From the NCBI GenBank assembly GCA_000507305.1, contig DF239851.1, forward strand, positions 94,303-158,302: DNA of 64,000 bases. The letters are read 5' to 3'. Position 1 is the stretch's first letter. Each line of letters opens with the position of its first letter. The translations under genes were made by a program, and so were the position numbers. The notes beneath the pieces are model-generated. The model worked only from the letters and a program-made list of their open reading frames with translations. It did no database searches and was not told the DNA's origin. This document shows, piece after piece, positions 47,134 through 57,667 of the stretch. This stretch comes from Breviolum minutum Mf 1.05b.01 (taxonomy: Eukaryota > Sar > Dinophyceae > Suessiales > Symbiodiniaceae).

Positions 47134-47860
47134 CTGGGTCAAGCGCGGAAGAAATTGCATGATGTCCGAAATCCCACCTCGGATGTGAAACTTGGTGAAT
47201 CATGGCACCTATCAACTGGCGCAGGTACGATCACCGCACCACCAACACCAGCTCGAACCTGAAGCCAGCCCCACTGTCTTGTGTGCTCCAAGCATCTCTG
47301 AGGTGGTCATGGATGCCATCGTTTGAATCTTACCAATGAGCTTTCCTTGAACAACTGCTTGTGGCCATGGCAAAAACTCCCACGTTTTTAAAACATATGA
47401 CATAGATGTCTATGAATTGATATGCAACATCCGGTCTATACATGAAAGTCACGTTGGTATGACCATTCACGAGTGGATTGAAGTATAGATTGGAGAGGAG
47501 TAGCCCTTCAATCCGGAATATAGTGGAACATAGGTAATAATGCAGAGGGTGCAATGCGTACTGCACACCACACGCACACACTTTCCGGGATATCGCAGCA
47601 AAAATCCGTTTAAGTGATGACTGCACAAATAGTTAAATAGTAAAAAAACATGTACTCCTCTTATATATTTCAAACGCAAAACGTGACCTATTGATACCTA
47701 TTGTCTATTATCCATATCTTTCCTCACAATATGTGTTTCAAAAAAAAAGGTCTGATTTTGCTCAGGTTTTTTGTTTGTTGCAGTTCAGTTTCTTCTCCCA
47801 TCAAAGGTCAACCATACAGGCATGGCGGTGGCTTGGGTGGCAGACACATCTTTGGGCTCG
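47134..47860. other. Gene D interval, ambiguous frames
   Basis: Minus-strand frames at 47212-47403 and 47400-47560 (NLYFNPLVNGHTNVTFMYRP) are open and might be exons. I could not fix limits or function. Confidence 0.3.
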
Positions 47861-47932
47861 GACTTGGCTTTAAAGACCTGGCCCACTTGGGATCCCATTT
47901 TGCTCCTCAAATTGGGGAATCTTCCCCAAGGT
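47861..47932 (-). CDS. CRN-header-like fragment
   Basis: The minus-strand frame reads SKMGSQVGQVFKAKSEPKD and then meets a GT (gtgtct). V-G-x-x-F-x-x-K-S-E-P closely resembles LVGSAFQVKSEP in the header exon at 52.4 kb. The continuation that should carry the L-K-x-x-I-K helix was not found. It may be the first half of a split header or a decayed copy. Confidence 0.35.
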
Positions 47933-48188
47933 TCGGGGGGAACAAAAAAATATGAAAAAATGTTTGATACACCAGCACCGGACCTAGGTTTTTGACCTAA
48001 TAGCAGCCAATATCTATACATCCTTCGTTATCCTTCAATCTTTTTAAGGATGCAAAACCACAAAATGTTCAGTGTTAGCAAACGGCGTTCAATGTTGGGA
48101 TATCAAACCACCAACCAACCAGTAGCTGGCAGTATACATCCTTTGTTATGGTCATAAAGTTTGCAAAAAGTAAGGAGATGTAGTAAGT

Positions 48189-48307
48189 ATACTGTTGATG
48201 GAAGAAATCCTGCACCAGTGGACAGGTAGGTTATCCATGGTTATCCTATTATTCACAAGGCTTTATACATCTCAACTGGTTAGCCGGATTTCTTCCATCA
48301 ACAGTAT
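48189..48307. repeat. Perfect 22-bp inverted repeat, 75-base spacer
   Basis: The arm at 48189-48210 (atactgttgatggaagaaat then cc) is the exact reverse complement of 48286-48307. It lies in the presumed intron after the exon 48368-48441. Confidence 0.9.
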
Positions 48308-48367
48308 GACATCATAGTCCCTCTCAACTACGAGTACGACATGTCCGGATTTCCCCCCATTCGGTAC

Positions 48368-48441
48368 CTGAGAAAGTTGCAAAGAGGTAGCATAATCCAC
48401 CACAGTGAAACCCTTTCTCGCCAGTGCTGCCCTGATGAGGT
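48368..48441 (-). CDS. Gene D, internal exon
   Basis: The exon has a strong acceptor (cttttgcag) at 48442 and donor gtaccg at 48367. It encodes LIRAALARKGFTVVDYATSL then QLSQ. The segment looks like a helix followed by a strand of an alpha/beta fold, but I cannot name the family. Confidence 0.6.
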
Positions 48442-48640
48442 CTGCAAAAGATGCCAAATTGTGAGTTCTACTTGGATTGTCATCCAGGCTCCAAAAAAAT
48501 GATGTTATTATATAAATGAGGTGTACATGTCAATGTACACACAAATCATTCTAGGATCTTAATACGTAAGCCATTCCAACAAAGGAATTAACACAACCCC
48601 ACAACCAATGGGGAATTACTTCAGCTTGGTACTCGCTCAC

Positions 48641-48700
48641 CCACGCGATCAAATGACCATTCCAGTGGGTCAAAGTGGAGAGTTCACCAGGGCTTTGCTG
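48641..48700 (-). CDS. Gene D, internal exon
   Basis: The exon is 20 codons, QQSPGELSTLTHWNGHLIAW, between an acceptor (tgcgaag) at 48701 and a donor gtgagc at 48640. Function unknown. Confidence 0.5.
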
Positions 48701-49911
48701 CTTCGCAAACGGGAATGAAGGTAGGGCACCTATATGTATATGCACAATTACGTGTACATGTATATTTATACTATATATACACTATGTATATGTCGAGGTA
48801 TTGTTGGGGTAGTTCAGAGGCAAATCCAATTGATCACATTAACATACACATTAATTACATTTTTTAAATCACAATTCATAGTAGATGGTTAGTTTATGTA
48901 CAATTTCACATGACAGTTCGATTCAGTTCAAACCACTTCCACCTGCCTGCGGTCTCCTTGGCCATACCTGGGAGGAGGGTTTCCCCCAACAGCCCAGCAG
49001 TTGGGAGGAAAGTTCCACTCACCACACCCAACCACCCACCCACCACCCCAGAAAACAATGTGGGAGGAGATGGAACATGAAGGTCCACCATTTTTTTACA
49101 CATCATTAGTTGAAGTGGACTATGGGGTTTCAAGGTTCATGGCTAGGTCCATGTCTGAAACAACTCTCACAATTTATGGGGAGTCCGTAACAGAAACAAA
49201 AAACACAACTTAGTTCCATGGCCTTTGGGGGATCACCAACTTGGGTCAACTAATATCTCATAGTACAGTATATATAATTTCTCAAAATAGTTTCACTCAA
49301 AACTGTTGCAGTTCCAAGTTGCTGTTCTTCCACCAGCTGTGCATTCAAAGCGTTGACTTCGAATTGCTCTTGTCGAGCCAATGTTGTTTCGCTCTCCAAG
49401 AAGCGGTCGGGCACCCACACTGAATAGCCTGAAGGGGGACAGACTCAGAACATGCACTGGAAACCGAAACCCCGTAACAATCTTGCCACACATTACCTGA
49501 TTTCAACTAACACAACTGGCTCACGAATCCACCTCCAATCTGATGTCAGAACATTGCACAAATCGAACAGAGCCCTTTAAAAGTTCATGTGCAAATGTCG
49601 AGAAATGAGCCCATCAAATAATAATAATTGATAAATAAATATGACCTGGAAGGCCTTGGCGTTTACGAATCAGCTGTTGTCTAACTTTTTGCAAAATGAA
49701 ACAACAGCAATCAAACATCTAAGGTGCCAGATGCTTCCTTTCCCTTAGCACCTTAACGGCATAGCAGCTGTTGGGATACATTTGGACCAGCTCAAAAGCA
49801 AAAAACAGCGATGGGAATCGATGGAAATCATTGGGTTGCACACTTGACAAGTCAAAGGTTCACAATTCACCAACCATCTGATGTAAACGTGTGGCTTTCG
49901 ATGCTATATAA
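48701..49911. other. Gene D interval with weak signals
   Basis: A minus-strand frame at 49300-49450 (RLFSVGARPLLGERNNIGST) may be an exon. Nothing else was recognised. Confidence 0.3.
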
Positions 49912-50442
49912 CTATAACTGCCTATAACTATATACATATAAGTTATAACTCTTGACAGGTTTGTACACCACTGGATGTACCAAGATGAAACGAACACTTG
50001 TATCGAAACAGGTTGGACCGTCCCACCTTCCAAAAGAAACCCATGAGATGCCTTTGCGACTTTGAATCTTATCGAGATGAAGGGTACCTATTGTGATCCC
50101 TGCAAAAAACCATGCCAACAAACAAAAAATGCCTGCTCCCCCTCCAATCAAAGAAGTGAAAAACAATTGAAAACAGGTCCCCTCCAAGACTAGTATCAAA
50201 AGTGATATAGACATTTTCCATTTCTTGGAGGGAGAGGATGCTACATTGCAGCAAAAGGCACCTTTACCATCTTTGTGCTTGCCTTTGCTTCCTTTTCCTT
50301 GACTCTTAGCACCTTTCTCACCTTTCTCACCTTTTCCGCCTTTTCCCTTCTCAACTTCTGGCTTATCCATGGATGGTGGCAGCATGGAACATACAAAGAG
50401 CTCTTGACCTCCCAGGAAAAGCCGAGGCAAAAATGGTGGCAA
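49912..50442 (-). CDS. Open frame: Lys/Gly-rich linker plus hydrophobic segment
   Basis: A 176-residue minus-strand frame includes an ATG followed by DKPEVEKGKGGKGEKGEKGA and more K/G repeats, then a hydrophobic region (MSISLLILVLEGTCFQLFFT and later GIFCLLAWFFAGITIGT) able to form two membrane segments. The last 50 residues may be intron. The low-complexity K/G part is common in dinoflagellate linkers. Whether it belongs to gene D is not known. Confidence 0.45.
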   Translation of the reverse strand: MPPFLPRLFLGGQELFVCSMLPPSMDKPEVEKGKGGKGEKGEKGAKSQGKGSKGKHKDGKGAFCCNVASSPSKKWKMSISLLILVLEGTCFQLFFTSLIGGGAGIFCLLAWFFAGITIGTLHLDKIQSRKGISWVSFGRWDGPTCFDTSVRFILVHPVVYKPVKSYNLYVYSYRQL

Positions 50443-52246
50443 AAATGACTAAATGGTGGCAATCTGGCCTTTTCTGTCCTTACCATGGTATCCACAAATC
50501 CGCAGCCTCAGTTGACTCTGAAAAACATGGGTTAAAACTGTTGCTGTTAGGGAACCAGCTTCTATTGGAACTACCAGGGGATGGCTCGGCTGCTATACAC
50601 TAGAACTATAATCATATATGTATATGCACATGTAGAGAGAGATTGTTCATTAGATTCAGAAAATGTGCCAAACATACATAAATGGGCCATTTTACTCTTT
50701 TGCGATACTGCTATACATCGTCATGTTGCATTCATTTGAGGATATGAAGCTTTTGCATCCTGGGTCGCCCAACTCAACTTCATCACCCTTTTCGAAATCA
50801 GGGACACGATCTCCCGCTCGAGGACCACCAGGCAAGCGCTCTATCATTGCCTCTTGCACGTTTCATACATGCAAACAACAGGAGCTACCTCTACAACATA
50901 AACACAAATACAGACATGCATAGCAGAGCATACAACATTCAACATTGCATGATATGCCAACAAGTTTGCGAATCCTGCAATAATAAGTGAAGAAAACTCG
51001 AACCATTGGTTGTTCAAAGACAGAAACCATAGGGGTTGCAGCTTCAGGCACCTCTGGGATGGAATGAATATACACAAGCACTTGAATGTCCTTAGCGCAT
51101 TCTCACAACTTCCGCTTGAAAACACAAAAATCAAGGAAAGGTTTCAAAGAAGAAAGGAACCTCGTGAAGTTGTGAGGTGACAAACGGGTACGGTGCTAGA
51201 GATTGAATAACATGCAGTCAAACCAGAATGGCATGGCAATGCACATCGGATGAAGTGCACTAGTACATGTCAATGTCTGCAATTTTGATCCTGTGTACTC
51301 ACAGCACGTCCCAAATTATTTGCATCATACAACCACCTATTCTGCAAAGCACAAGCAGAATTGCACCAAATGGAGCTGAGGAACTTCGAAAATGTCCACA
51401 AAAATACCAAACGGCTTGACTGAAGCGACAATACCTCGGCTGCAATCAACAGCAGCATCAGGAGCATGGTCATAGATATGTTCATCATGTTCTTTTGCAT
51501 GCGAAACAACAAGAAATCTAACTGCAACAACAACGACGACGACGACAACAAAAATAATAAGAATAAGAACAAGAACAAGAAGAAGAAGAAGAAGAAGAAG
51601 AAGAAGAAGAAGAAGAAGAACAAGAAGAAGAAGAAGAAGAAGAAGAAGAAAAACAAAAAAGAAGAAGAACAACAACAACAGAAACGACAAGTGAGAAAAA
51701 ATGTGTCCAAGGCGCCTTGTATCCACTGTGTGGGATTGTAGTCATTTCGCAAGTCTCTCAATCGTTGTTCTCTTGTAACCTTTCCATTCTGACTCGCCTC
51801 AAGGCAGTTTTGCAAAGTGTGCAAAGGTGTTGGGCCCCACCGGGATGGCCAAAGGTGTTGCGTGGAACTTCTCTGTATCTACAAGTAAAACGTGCACCGT
51901 ATGCCCACTTTCAGCAGTAAACAGGTGGAACCACGTGTTGCAGGTGACTTACACGCTAATAGCCGTCCACGTGTGGATCCTATCTTACTTAGAAAAGGTA
52001 AATGCTGCAGCGATGCTGTATGGCACTTTGACTTGGTGCATATATTCATGCAGTACCGCATAAGGATGTAACGATTCCTCTGGGAGACCCTTCGAACCAA
52101 GAGCTCGCTCCCTGTTATGAGGTGATCAAACACTGTTCATCCAGCCACCCCCGCTAGTGTCTGTGCAAGTTTGTCTTGCAAAACACCTGTACCGGCCCGC
52201 TGTCGGTGAAACATGGCACGCAATATGCGCGTAATGTGCAACATCG
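50443..52246. other. Spacer with triplet repeat
   Basis: A minus-strand frame near 50900-51060 (HSIPEVPEAATPMVSVFEQP) might be an exon. A (GAA)n-type repeat lies at 51569-51672. If the CRN header exon at 52.2-52.5 kb starts a gene, its body should lie here, but I see no NTPase or nuclease motif. Confidence 0.3.
51569..51672. repeat. (AAG/AAC)n triplet repeat
   Basis: Imperfect tandem aag units with interspersed aac. Translated frames over it (poly-K, poly-L, poly-F, poly-S) are artefacts. Confidence 0.95.
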
Positions 52247-52489
52247 CTATGGTACAACATAACCATAAGGCATGTCTTTGGACGTGTCGTCTCTAACTGG
52301 TGCATCTACCTCTTGCACCTGCCACTTGCCATCTGTCCGGCAATACATCTGCAAATCGTCAGCATCGCAACTTGCCATTCTGTTGGGTTTCTTCTCCTTG
52401 ATGCCTTCCTTCAGGTCATCGATGTTGGCGGGCTCGGACTTGACTTGGAATGCACTGCCCACCAGTGTGAGCTCGTCGTCCTCGCCCTT
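52247..52489 (-). CDS. Crinkler (CRN) header-like domain exon
   Basis: After an acceptor (aactgcag) at 52490 the frame runs to a TAG at 52247. It reads LVGSAFQVKSEPANIDDLKE, GIKEKKPN, CDADDLQMYCRTDGKWQVQE. This fits the ubiquitin-like N-terminal header of Crinkler (CRN) proteins: G-S-A-F-x-V, I/V-x-D-L-K-x-x-I-K, D-A-x-D-L-Q-x-Y and D-G-x-W. Such headers are known in oomycetes and many other eukaryotes. The first strand is missing and should be on an upstream exon. Which gene body it belongs to is unclear, because the NTPase-like gene F lies upstream of it, not downstream. Confidence 0.6.
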   Translation of the reverse strand, partial: KGEDDELTLVGSAFQVKSEPANIDDLKEGIKEKKPNRMASCDADDLQMYCRTDGKWQVQEVDAPVRDDTSKDMPYGYVVP

Positions 52490-52519
52490 CTGCAGTTCAT
52501 GCCCAAACCATCTGTGACT

Positions 52520-53050
52520 TCAGAGGCTGGCCTTGGCTACTTTCTCAAGCAACCCATGAAAATATGATGAGAACCGAAACAAACGCTGAATTTTGGGGAA
52601 GGAAAACACTTCCAATCGAAACAAAGTAAGCATGTAAGCACTATCCAAAAAAGAAGATGCACTGAGAGGCTTGTTTGAGCCACGGGCTCGGCCAACTTGA
52701 TGTAAAAACAAGGACTGCACGCTATAGAGTTCGGCTTTGCCATCGTCCTTGAGCACCAACCGTTTTGCCACGAGGTCGCACTCTACGTTGAAGGTGTTGA
52801 TTGTTGAGATGCCCTTGCTCTTGACGGTGCACGGTGTAAGCCGTGGGCTACGTTGGGGACTAACCCAATTTTTTTGTACATCTTCTGCTTCTAGCTTCTT
52901 CACAGTCTCCAGCATCTTCTGATTGTCATTGCCAATGATGTAGAGGCCATTGTGCTTGACATCCTCCCAATAACTTGGCAGCGACAGGTTGGAAAAACGT
53001 GTAAGGTGCTTCTTCATTGTGCTGCTTGCCAGCATCACACCCTCCATCAC
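52520..53050 (-). CDS. Gene F, possible C-terminal segment
   Basis: A long open minus-strand frame is protein-like from LPSYWEDVKHNGLYIIGNDN to LVLKDDGKAELYSVQSLFLH. It lies downstream of the NTPase-like segment. In CRN proteins a nuclease-like domain commonly follows the NTPase, but I could not identify catalytic residues here, so no function is assigned. Confidence 0.45.
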   Translation of the reverse strand: MMEGVMLASSTMKKHLTRFSNLSLPSYWEDVKHNGLYIIGNDNQKMLETVKKLEAEDVQKNWVSPQRSPRLTPCTVKSKGISTINTFNVECDLVAKRLVLKDDGKAELYSVQSLFLHQVGRARGSNKPLSASSFLDSAYMLTLFRLEVFSFPKIQRLFRFSSYFHGLLEKVAKASL

Positions 53051-53433
53051 ACATTCAACACCGGGGCGTCCAGCACTTGGTGAATAGCTGCTGCCTTGTA
53101 CTGATCCCCAACTGGAAGGCTATCTGCTTGTCCCAATTAGGAAAGGTTCGTCTCATAGCCTACCACCGAGGTGGTAATATCATGTAGATCATCCAACTTT
53201 GATGCCACACTTCTTCAGTACGTCGCGATAGATGCCATGAGAGGAGTCGCCACCTTGAATTTGATTCCTGCATTGTTGCAATTCAATTGTTGGAACTCTT
53301 TCGCGCCGATTTCATATTCAGGAAGCAGAAAACCGAAAATGGTCAGGTCTATGCGAACTGTACTGCTTCGAACTTCGCTTGAGCCATTGCACAACAATTG
53401 TACAAAAGTCTCCTAGAATTCCAAACCTGCCAT

Positions 53434-53976
53434 TCACCTTGACTGCACGGCTCCGCTGCAAGAAGTCCAGAATTTCTCCATTGCCGTAGCTATTGCGAAC
53501 CTTACCAACAATTGTCCTGAAGTCCGACTCGCCCTCACGACTTCCGCTTCTTGCACGATCTTTTCCCACTGCATTGCTTGCATGAGAATGCCCCGATGCC
53601 CACCACAAAAGCATATCAAAAACTTGATGCTCTTCACATTGAGACTGGCACCAGCTTCTTCCAGCTGTTCCTTGAGCTCGGATGCATTGGGCAAAGGTGT
53701 AGCCACGGTGACGTTGTCTGATCTGGAACCTTCCCTCGAAGCTAAAAACAGCAAGACCTTGGGGCGATACTCCTCGTCGCTCTTGAACAGGGCAACGCAT
53801 AGATTTGGCCATGGGAACAGTGTCAAACCCGCATCTTTCGCCAGCTTCAGGGCATTCCGAAAACCCAAACCATCCCGTGCAATCACCTTCTCAGTGCTCT
53901 GCTCTACAGCTTCGATGGTGCTTTCTGTCCAATCTTGGTCTGAGTGCTGTAAACCGGTCGCAGGCACGTTGATGTA
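53434..53976 (-). CDS. Gene F, NTPase-like core after the Walker A region
   Basis: The continuous frame includes KYINVPATGLQHSDQDWTES, IARDGLGFRNALKLAKDAGL, LTLFPWPNLCVALFKSDEEY and KFLICFCGGHRGILMQAMQW. C-G-G-H-x-G-I-L resembles the G-G-H-P-x-L-L motif of STAND/AAA-type ATPases. The Walker A-like segment lies immediately upstream in a frame one base off (53977-54085). CRN proteins often carry such an NTPase next to their header. The 3' limit is approximate because the frame changes near 53480. Confidence 0.5.
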   Translation of the reverse strand, partial: YINVPATGLQHSDQDWTESTIEAVEQSTEKVIARDGLGFRNALKLAKDAGLTLFPWPNLCVALFKSDEEYRPKVLLFLASREGSRSDNVTVATPLPNASELKEQLEEAGASLNVKSIKFLICFCGGHRGILMQAMQWEKIVQEAEVVRASRTSGQLLVRFAIATAMEKFWTSCSGAVQSR

Positions 53977-54373
53977 CTTTTGTTGTCTTGCTGATGGCAA
54001 CGCTACCACGGATGAAAACGGTTTTCTGCCCTTCAAACAGAGAATGAATTTTCTGATCATAGTCGTTCAGGGAGACCCGCTATTGGCGCTGCCCCCAAGG
54101 GTCGGTATCCTTGGCATTGGGCACAGCGGCCTTCACGTTCCGAGCTCCAGTGAGAGGGGTGGTAAAACGTGGGATGCTGTAGCAAGCCCCAGCATGAAGC
54201 CGGGCAAATGCAATGCCATCGCAATAAAAATGTTCTTCCCCACCTGTTTGCATTCCGAACAAAATTGACCACACAAGCAGAGCCTTCACCACCTTCACCG
54301 CCATCCGTTGCTCTTTGGCACGGAGTGTCATGCTTTCTCCGCAAATACAAAATGGTTGGCACAAAAGACGCAA
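53977..54373 (-). CDS. Gene F, segment with degenerate Walker A motif
   Basis: The frame reads EHFYCDGIAFARLHAGACYS, then NAKDTDPWGQRQ, a TAG, and LNDYDQKIHSLFEGQKTVFI then RGSVAISKTT. G-S-V-A-I-S-K-T-T resembles a Walker A loop with the second glycine replaced by serine. The TAG could be removed by an intron ending at caatag (54076 region) or may be a real stop. Directly after K-T-T the protein-like sequence continues one base out of frame. A pseudogene is possible. Confidence 0.45.
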
Positions 54374-54868
54374 ACAGTAATGTGTCAGGTTTCAAGAAAA
54401 GATTGCAAGACTGTAAGTTAAACAACGATCCTTTTGCAAGTCCCATTTTGTCCATGCTGGCGGATTGACTGAATGAACACGTGAGGTCTGAAGCCAACTC
54501 CGGCAAAAATGCACGACGTATTTATGAGAACAGGATGAAACATTGACATCACATGTTTCAGCACGCGGATTTCCAACAAAAAGTCAGCACTCCAGATATC
54601 AATCGATGAATTCCCCTTGAAATTTTCAGTGGAAGTTGCGCTCCCAGCCTTCTGCACGTCGGAGCTTGAGTCCTCTCTTTCGGAGTTCCCATCGAATTTG
54701 GGTGCTTCCTCCTTCCACATAGTGGCCACTGGCAGGCCAGTGTGAAGCAATCCCGTGTCCAACCATATTTTCACCGGTTTGCCTCATTTTCACAAGAAGA
54801 ACACCCAAAAAATTCAACAACATCTTCCATAAAGCATCCAGGCATCCTGTCAAAATGTGATGTCTTAC
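54374..54868 (-). CDS. Gene F, segment with uncertain frame
   Basis: From an acceptor (ttgacag) near 54850 a phase-compatible frame reads CLDALWKMLLNFLGVLLVKM. Further on, another open frame contains EAPKFDGNSEREDSSSDVQK. Both are protein-like; the intron positions between them were not resolved. Confidence 0.35.
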
Positions 54869-54980
54869 TTTGCCGCACAAAAAATTCAGCTTCCGATGCG
54901 ACCGAGTTGCAAAGTGCTTCCAGAATTTCTGTTTCACTCGGCCCCACCAATGGACGAATCTGTTCCTGTGGTAGCCATGC
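54869..54980 (-). CDS. Gene F, internal exon
   Basis: The exon has an acceptor (ctgccag) at 54981 and donor gtaaga at 54868. It encodes AWLPQEQIRPLVGPSETEIL then EALCNSVASEAEFFVRQ. It joins in phase to the CLDALWK segment downstream. Function unknown. Confidence 0.6.
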
Positions 54981-55326
54981 CTGGCAGGTTCTGGGATCTC
55001 CCAAAGGTTTGGGAGCTAATATGCCCACACAGAAAATGCTTTCAACATTCAACACTAAGTCTGACAAAGGCAGCTTCAACTTCCGCATTCAATAGTTAAA
55101 AACGGCAAGAGTCAACGTGCATAGTTAGTATGTCACTATTTCTTAATAGAACATCCAAACCGTGGTAGAGTTCCCTGTCAGTCTTTCGAGGATCTTTCGC
55201 AACTCTTACCAGGCACCCTCAAGTCTCCTTCAGACTGACTTGAACTTCATCAAACCCTTGAACCTCCGGTGCCCCATCTCTTCCACGAATTTCCGTTATC
55301 CATCATCCCTCCCGCCAACAGCTCAC

Positions 55327-55431
55327 CTTGTGTTTGCCACCAGCCAGCTGCATAATGGCACCCTGACCACCACGGATCACCAGCGCTTTGGCCAAATGCC
55401 AGCCATTGCGTGGAGACGGAGGCTCAGACTC
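55327..55431 (-). CDS. Gene F, upstream exon
   Basis: The exon is exactly 35 codons, ESEPPSPRNGWHLAKALVIR then GGQGAIMQLAGGKHK, between an acceptor (cgcaaag) at 55432 and a donor gtgagc at 55326. The most upstream exon of this gene that I can support. The gene start was not found. Confidence 0.6.
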
Positions 55432-55789
55432 CTTTGCGAGAACCACAAGGCGAAGGTTGGTGTATTATATCATGTAAAATAGTTGATGTATATGAAAAGG
55501 TCACAATTTCTGCAAAGGTGCACATATACATTTGCAGGATACCTTATGGAATGGTCCAAACCCAAAAATAATATAGCTCTGTGCAAGAACGATTTTTCTG
55601 ATGGCTCGGACATCCAACGATGTCCAGTCAACGTGGTCCATCCCCAGCAGCCAGCAGTTCCCTGTCCTCTTCCACCGAGGACCTCAAAACTGCGAAAAGC
55701 GAATATCATGGTTTATCTGGACAATGAAGTCAATGAGAAGCTATACTACTTGATGATGAAATTACAGATATTAAAGATGAACTATAAAT

Positions 55790-56140
55790 ATTCGTTTGTA
55801 GTGAATTTGATGATGAAAGATGATGTAATGATTGATGATGATTTGAATGACTAACGGTAAACAAAACAGTAATGACTTAAATGCTGAACTATACTAATTG
55901 ATGATGAATTGAATGATGGACTATACTGCAGTAATTGATGGTCAATTGAATGATGGACTTTACTACACTAATTGATAATGAACCAAAAATTGACGATACT
56001 ATATATAGATAGAATTGATAATGAATTGAATGATCAACTGAAGTAACTGATGATGGTTTGAATCACGAACTATAAAAATTGATGACCCATTTAACCATGA
56101 ATTGTCGTTGATGATGATTTGAATGATGAGCTGTATTTTT
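55790..56140. repeat. Degenerate AT-rich minisatellite
   Basis: Many imperfect copies of a roughly 20-40-base unit built from aattgatgatgaattgaatg and gatgaactata occur. It carries no coding signal. Confidence 0.7.
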
Positions 56141-57667
56141 TTCAGTCTGAATTGAATGAAATGGATAAGCTATAAATATAGTTCCCCAACCTGAAATAAG
56201 TTCATTTGGGGAAGTTTCCTTCTCATCTTCCTCGCCATTGTAGGCCATGACTCATCCAAGATGCTCATCCACTGTCACCATGGTCACGGCGAAAGCCGGG
56301 GATCATGCTGCTTTTACTGTAAAATACCTCTGTCTCATCAAACTTGGACAACCTCAAAAATAACTCCCAATAGTTCACGCACTACTTTCTCGTCATCTGG
56401 CATGGTAAGTAAAGAGTGCTTCTTTTCCAAAAAAAACCTTCAACATCTCTGGTGCAATTGCAATTCTGCCAATGCCATATGGGAGTTGAGACGTGTTGAT
56501 GTAGCTGGCGAGGGTCCAAAAATGGCATAAAGTGGCAACATGCAGCACGCATCAATATGCACTACAACCAGTGTATCATAGTCTATCTAGCTCTGATGAA
56601 TGTATGAAGGCGGGAGTCTTTTTTAAAACATGCGAATGAACGTTTGAAGGAATCAGCGAAAAATCATGCAACAGTAGGTAGCCTCAAATAGAGAAAAAGC
56701 TAATTCAACAAATAAGTGCATAATGTCAACCCCGGATTAATCAACCTCTATAGTGATTATTAAGGGGGGTACCCCTAAAAGTGATAAGTCCCCTCTAAAA
56801 TGGGACCTCCCCAATTAAACAACCATGGGGTTTATTAATCCGGGGTCAACATTATATATATATATAGTCTATCTACAGCAAATATCTGTACTGTGAATCT
56901 GAAAAATCATGAATATAAACCATGTCAGTTGCATGCAATGTGCAAAGAGTTGTGCAGTACAAACTTGCACATAGAGGTCTACAAGTACATTTAAAACCAA
57001 AAATTTGCATTTTGCACACATAAATGCAGTAAGTATATGAAACACATACTAATGAATATCTAGTAGTACCATTTCAAATAAACGTTTCACACGCAAACAA
57101 AAAGCACATCATACGCATAGACCATGACCCTAAGAATATTGCTTTCCCTTAGGATGCTACCAACACCTTGTGATAAAGCAACATTAATTAAGCAGGATGA
57201 CCATCTAGCAAGCCATCAATGTAAAAAATCACCCTGACCAACGTTTAAGTTCAATGGACAAGTCTTCACCTATTCACAAAATGACAGTCAACCTTCTTGA
57301 GATGTTGACTTGACACTCAAACGATCTCACAAAACATCAATGCACGGATGGCTTCTCTGGGAGATTCACCAAACCTCCTGTTGCCAACAAGCACACTACC
57401 TGCCGCGGCTCAAAAACGGGTCAGGGGTCAAGCTGCTATGGCAGCAGCTATGTCAGGCCCATTTCAACGGTGACAATCTTAACATTGCCAAGTCTCAAGT
57501 CGTAGAGTTACTTCTATAACCATCGATTTGATGCACCTAAAAAATTCAGACCTCCAGCATGAATCTCCCCCCAAAGAAACCAAGACACCCATCTCCTGTC
57601 AAAAAACCAACCCATCTACTGAACCCATCCTCAAAATCATCCCCCAAGGCCCGGTGGGTGAACTCAC
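56141..57667. other. Intergenic stretch between genes F and G
   Basis: It contains the inverted-repeat element at 56720-56858 and AT-rich DNA. A plus-strand frame at 57310-57519 has no domain. No supported gene. Confidence 0.4.
56720..56858. mobile_element. Small terminal-inverted-repeat (MITE-like) element
   Basis: The left end (ataatgtcaaccccggatta then at) and right end (attaatccggggtcaacatt then at) are inverted copies of about 22 bases with two mismatches. The interior is about 95 bases, without coding capacity. Ends beginning in TA-rich DNA fit a DNA-transposon derivative. The family is not known. Confidence 0.7.

Noticed and set aside
48272..48367. Extension of the exon 48368-48441 through GGKSG as a P-loop
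   Set aside because: A good GT donor ends the exon before it, GGKSG lacks the full Walker A spacing, and the stretch runs into an inverted repeat.
51270..51824. 184-residue frame with poly-Phe/Leu and its overlapping frames
   Set aside because: They translate the AAG-type triplet repeat; the flanks show no splice signals or domain.
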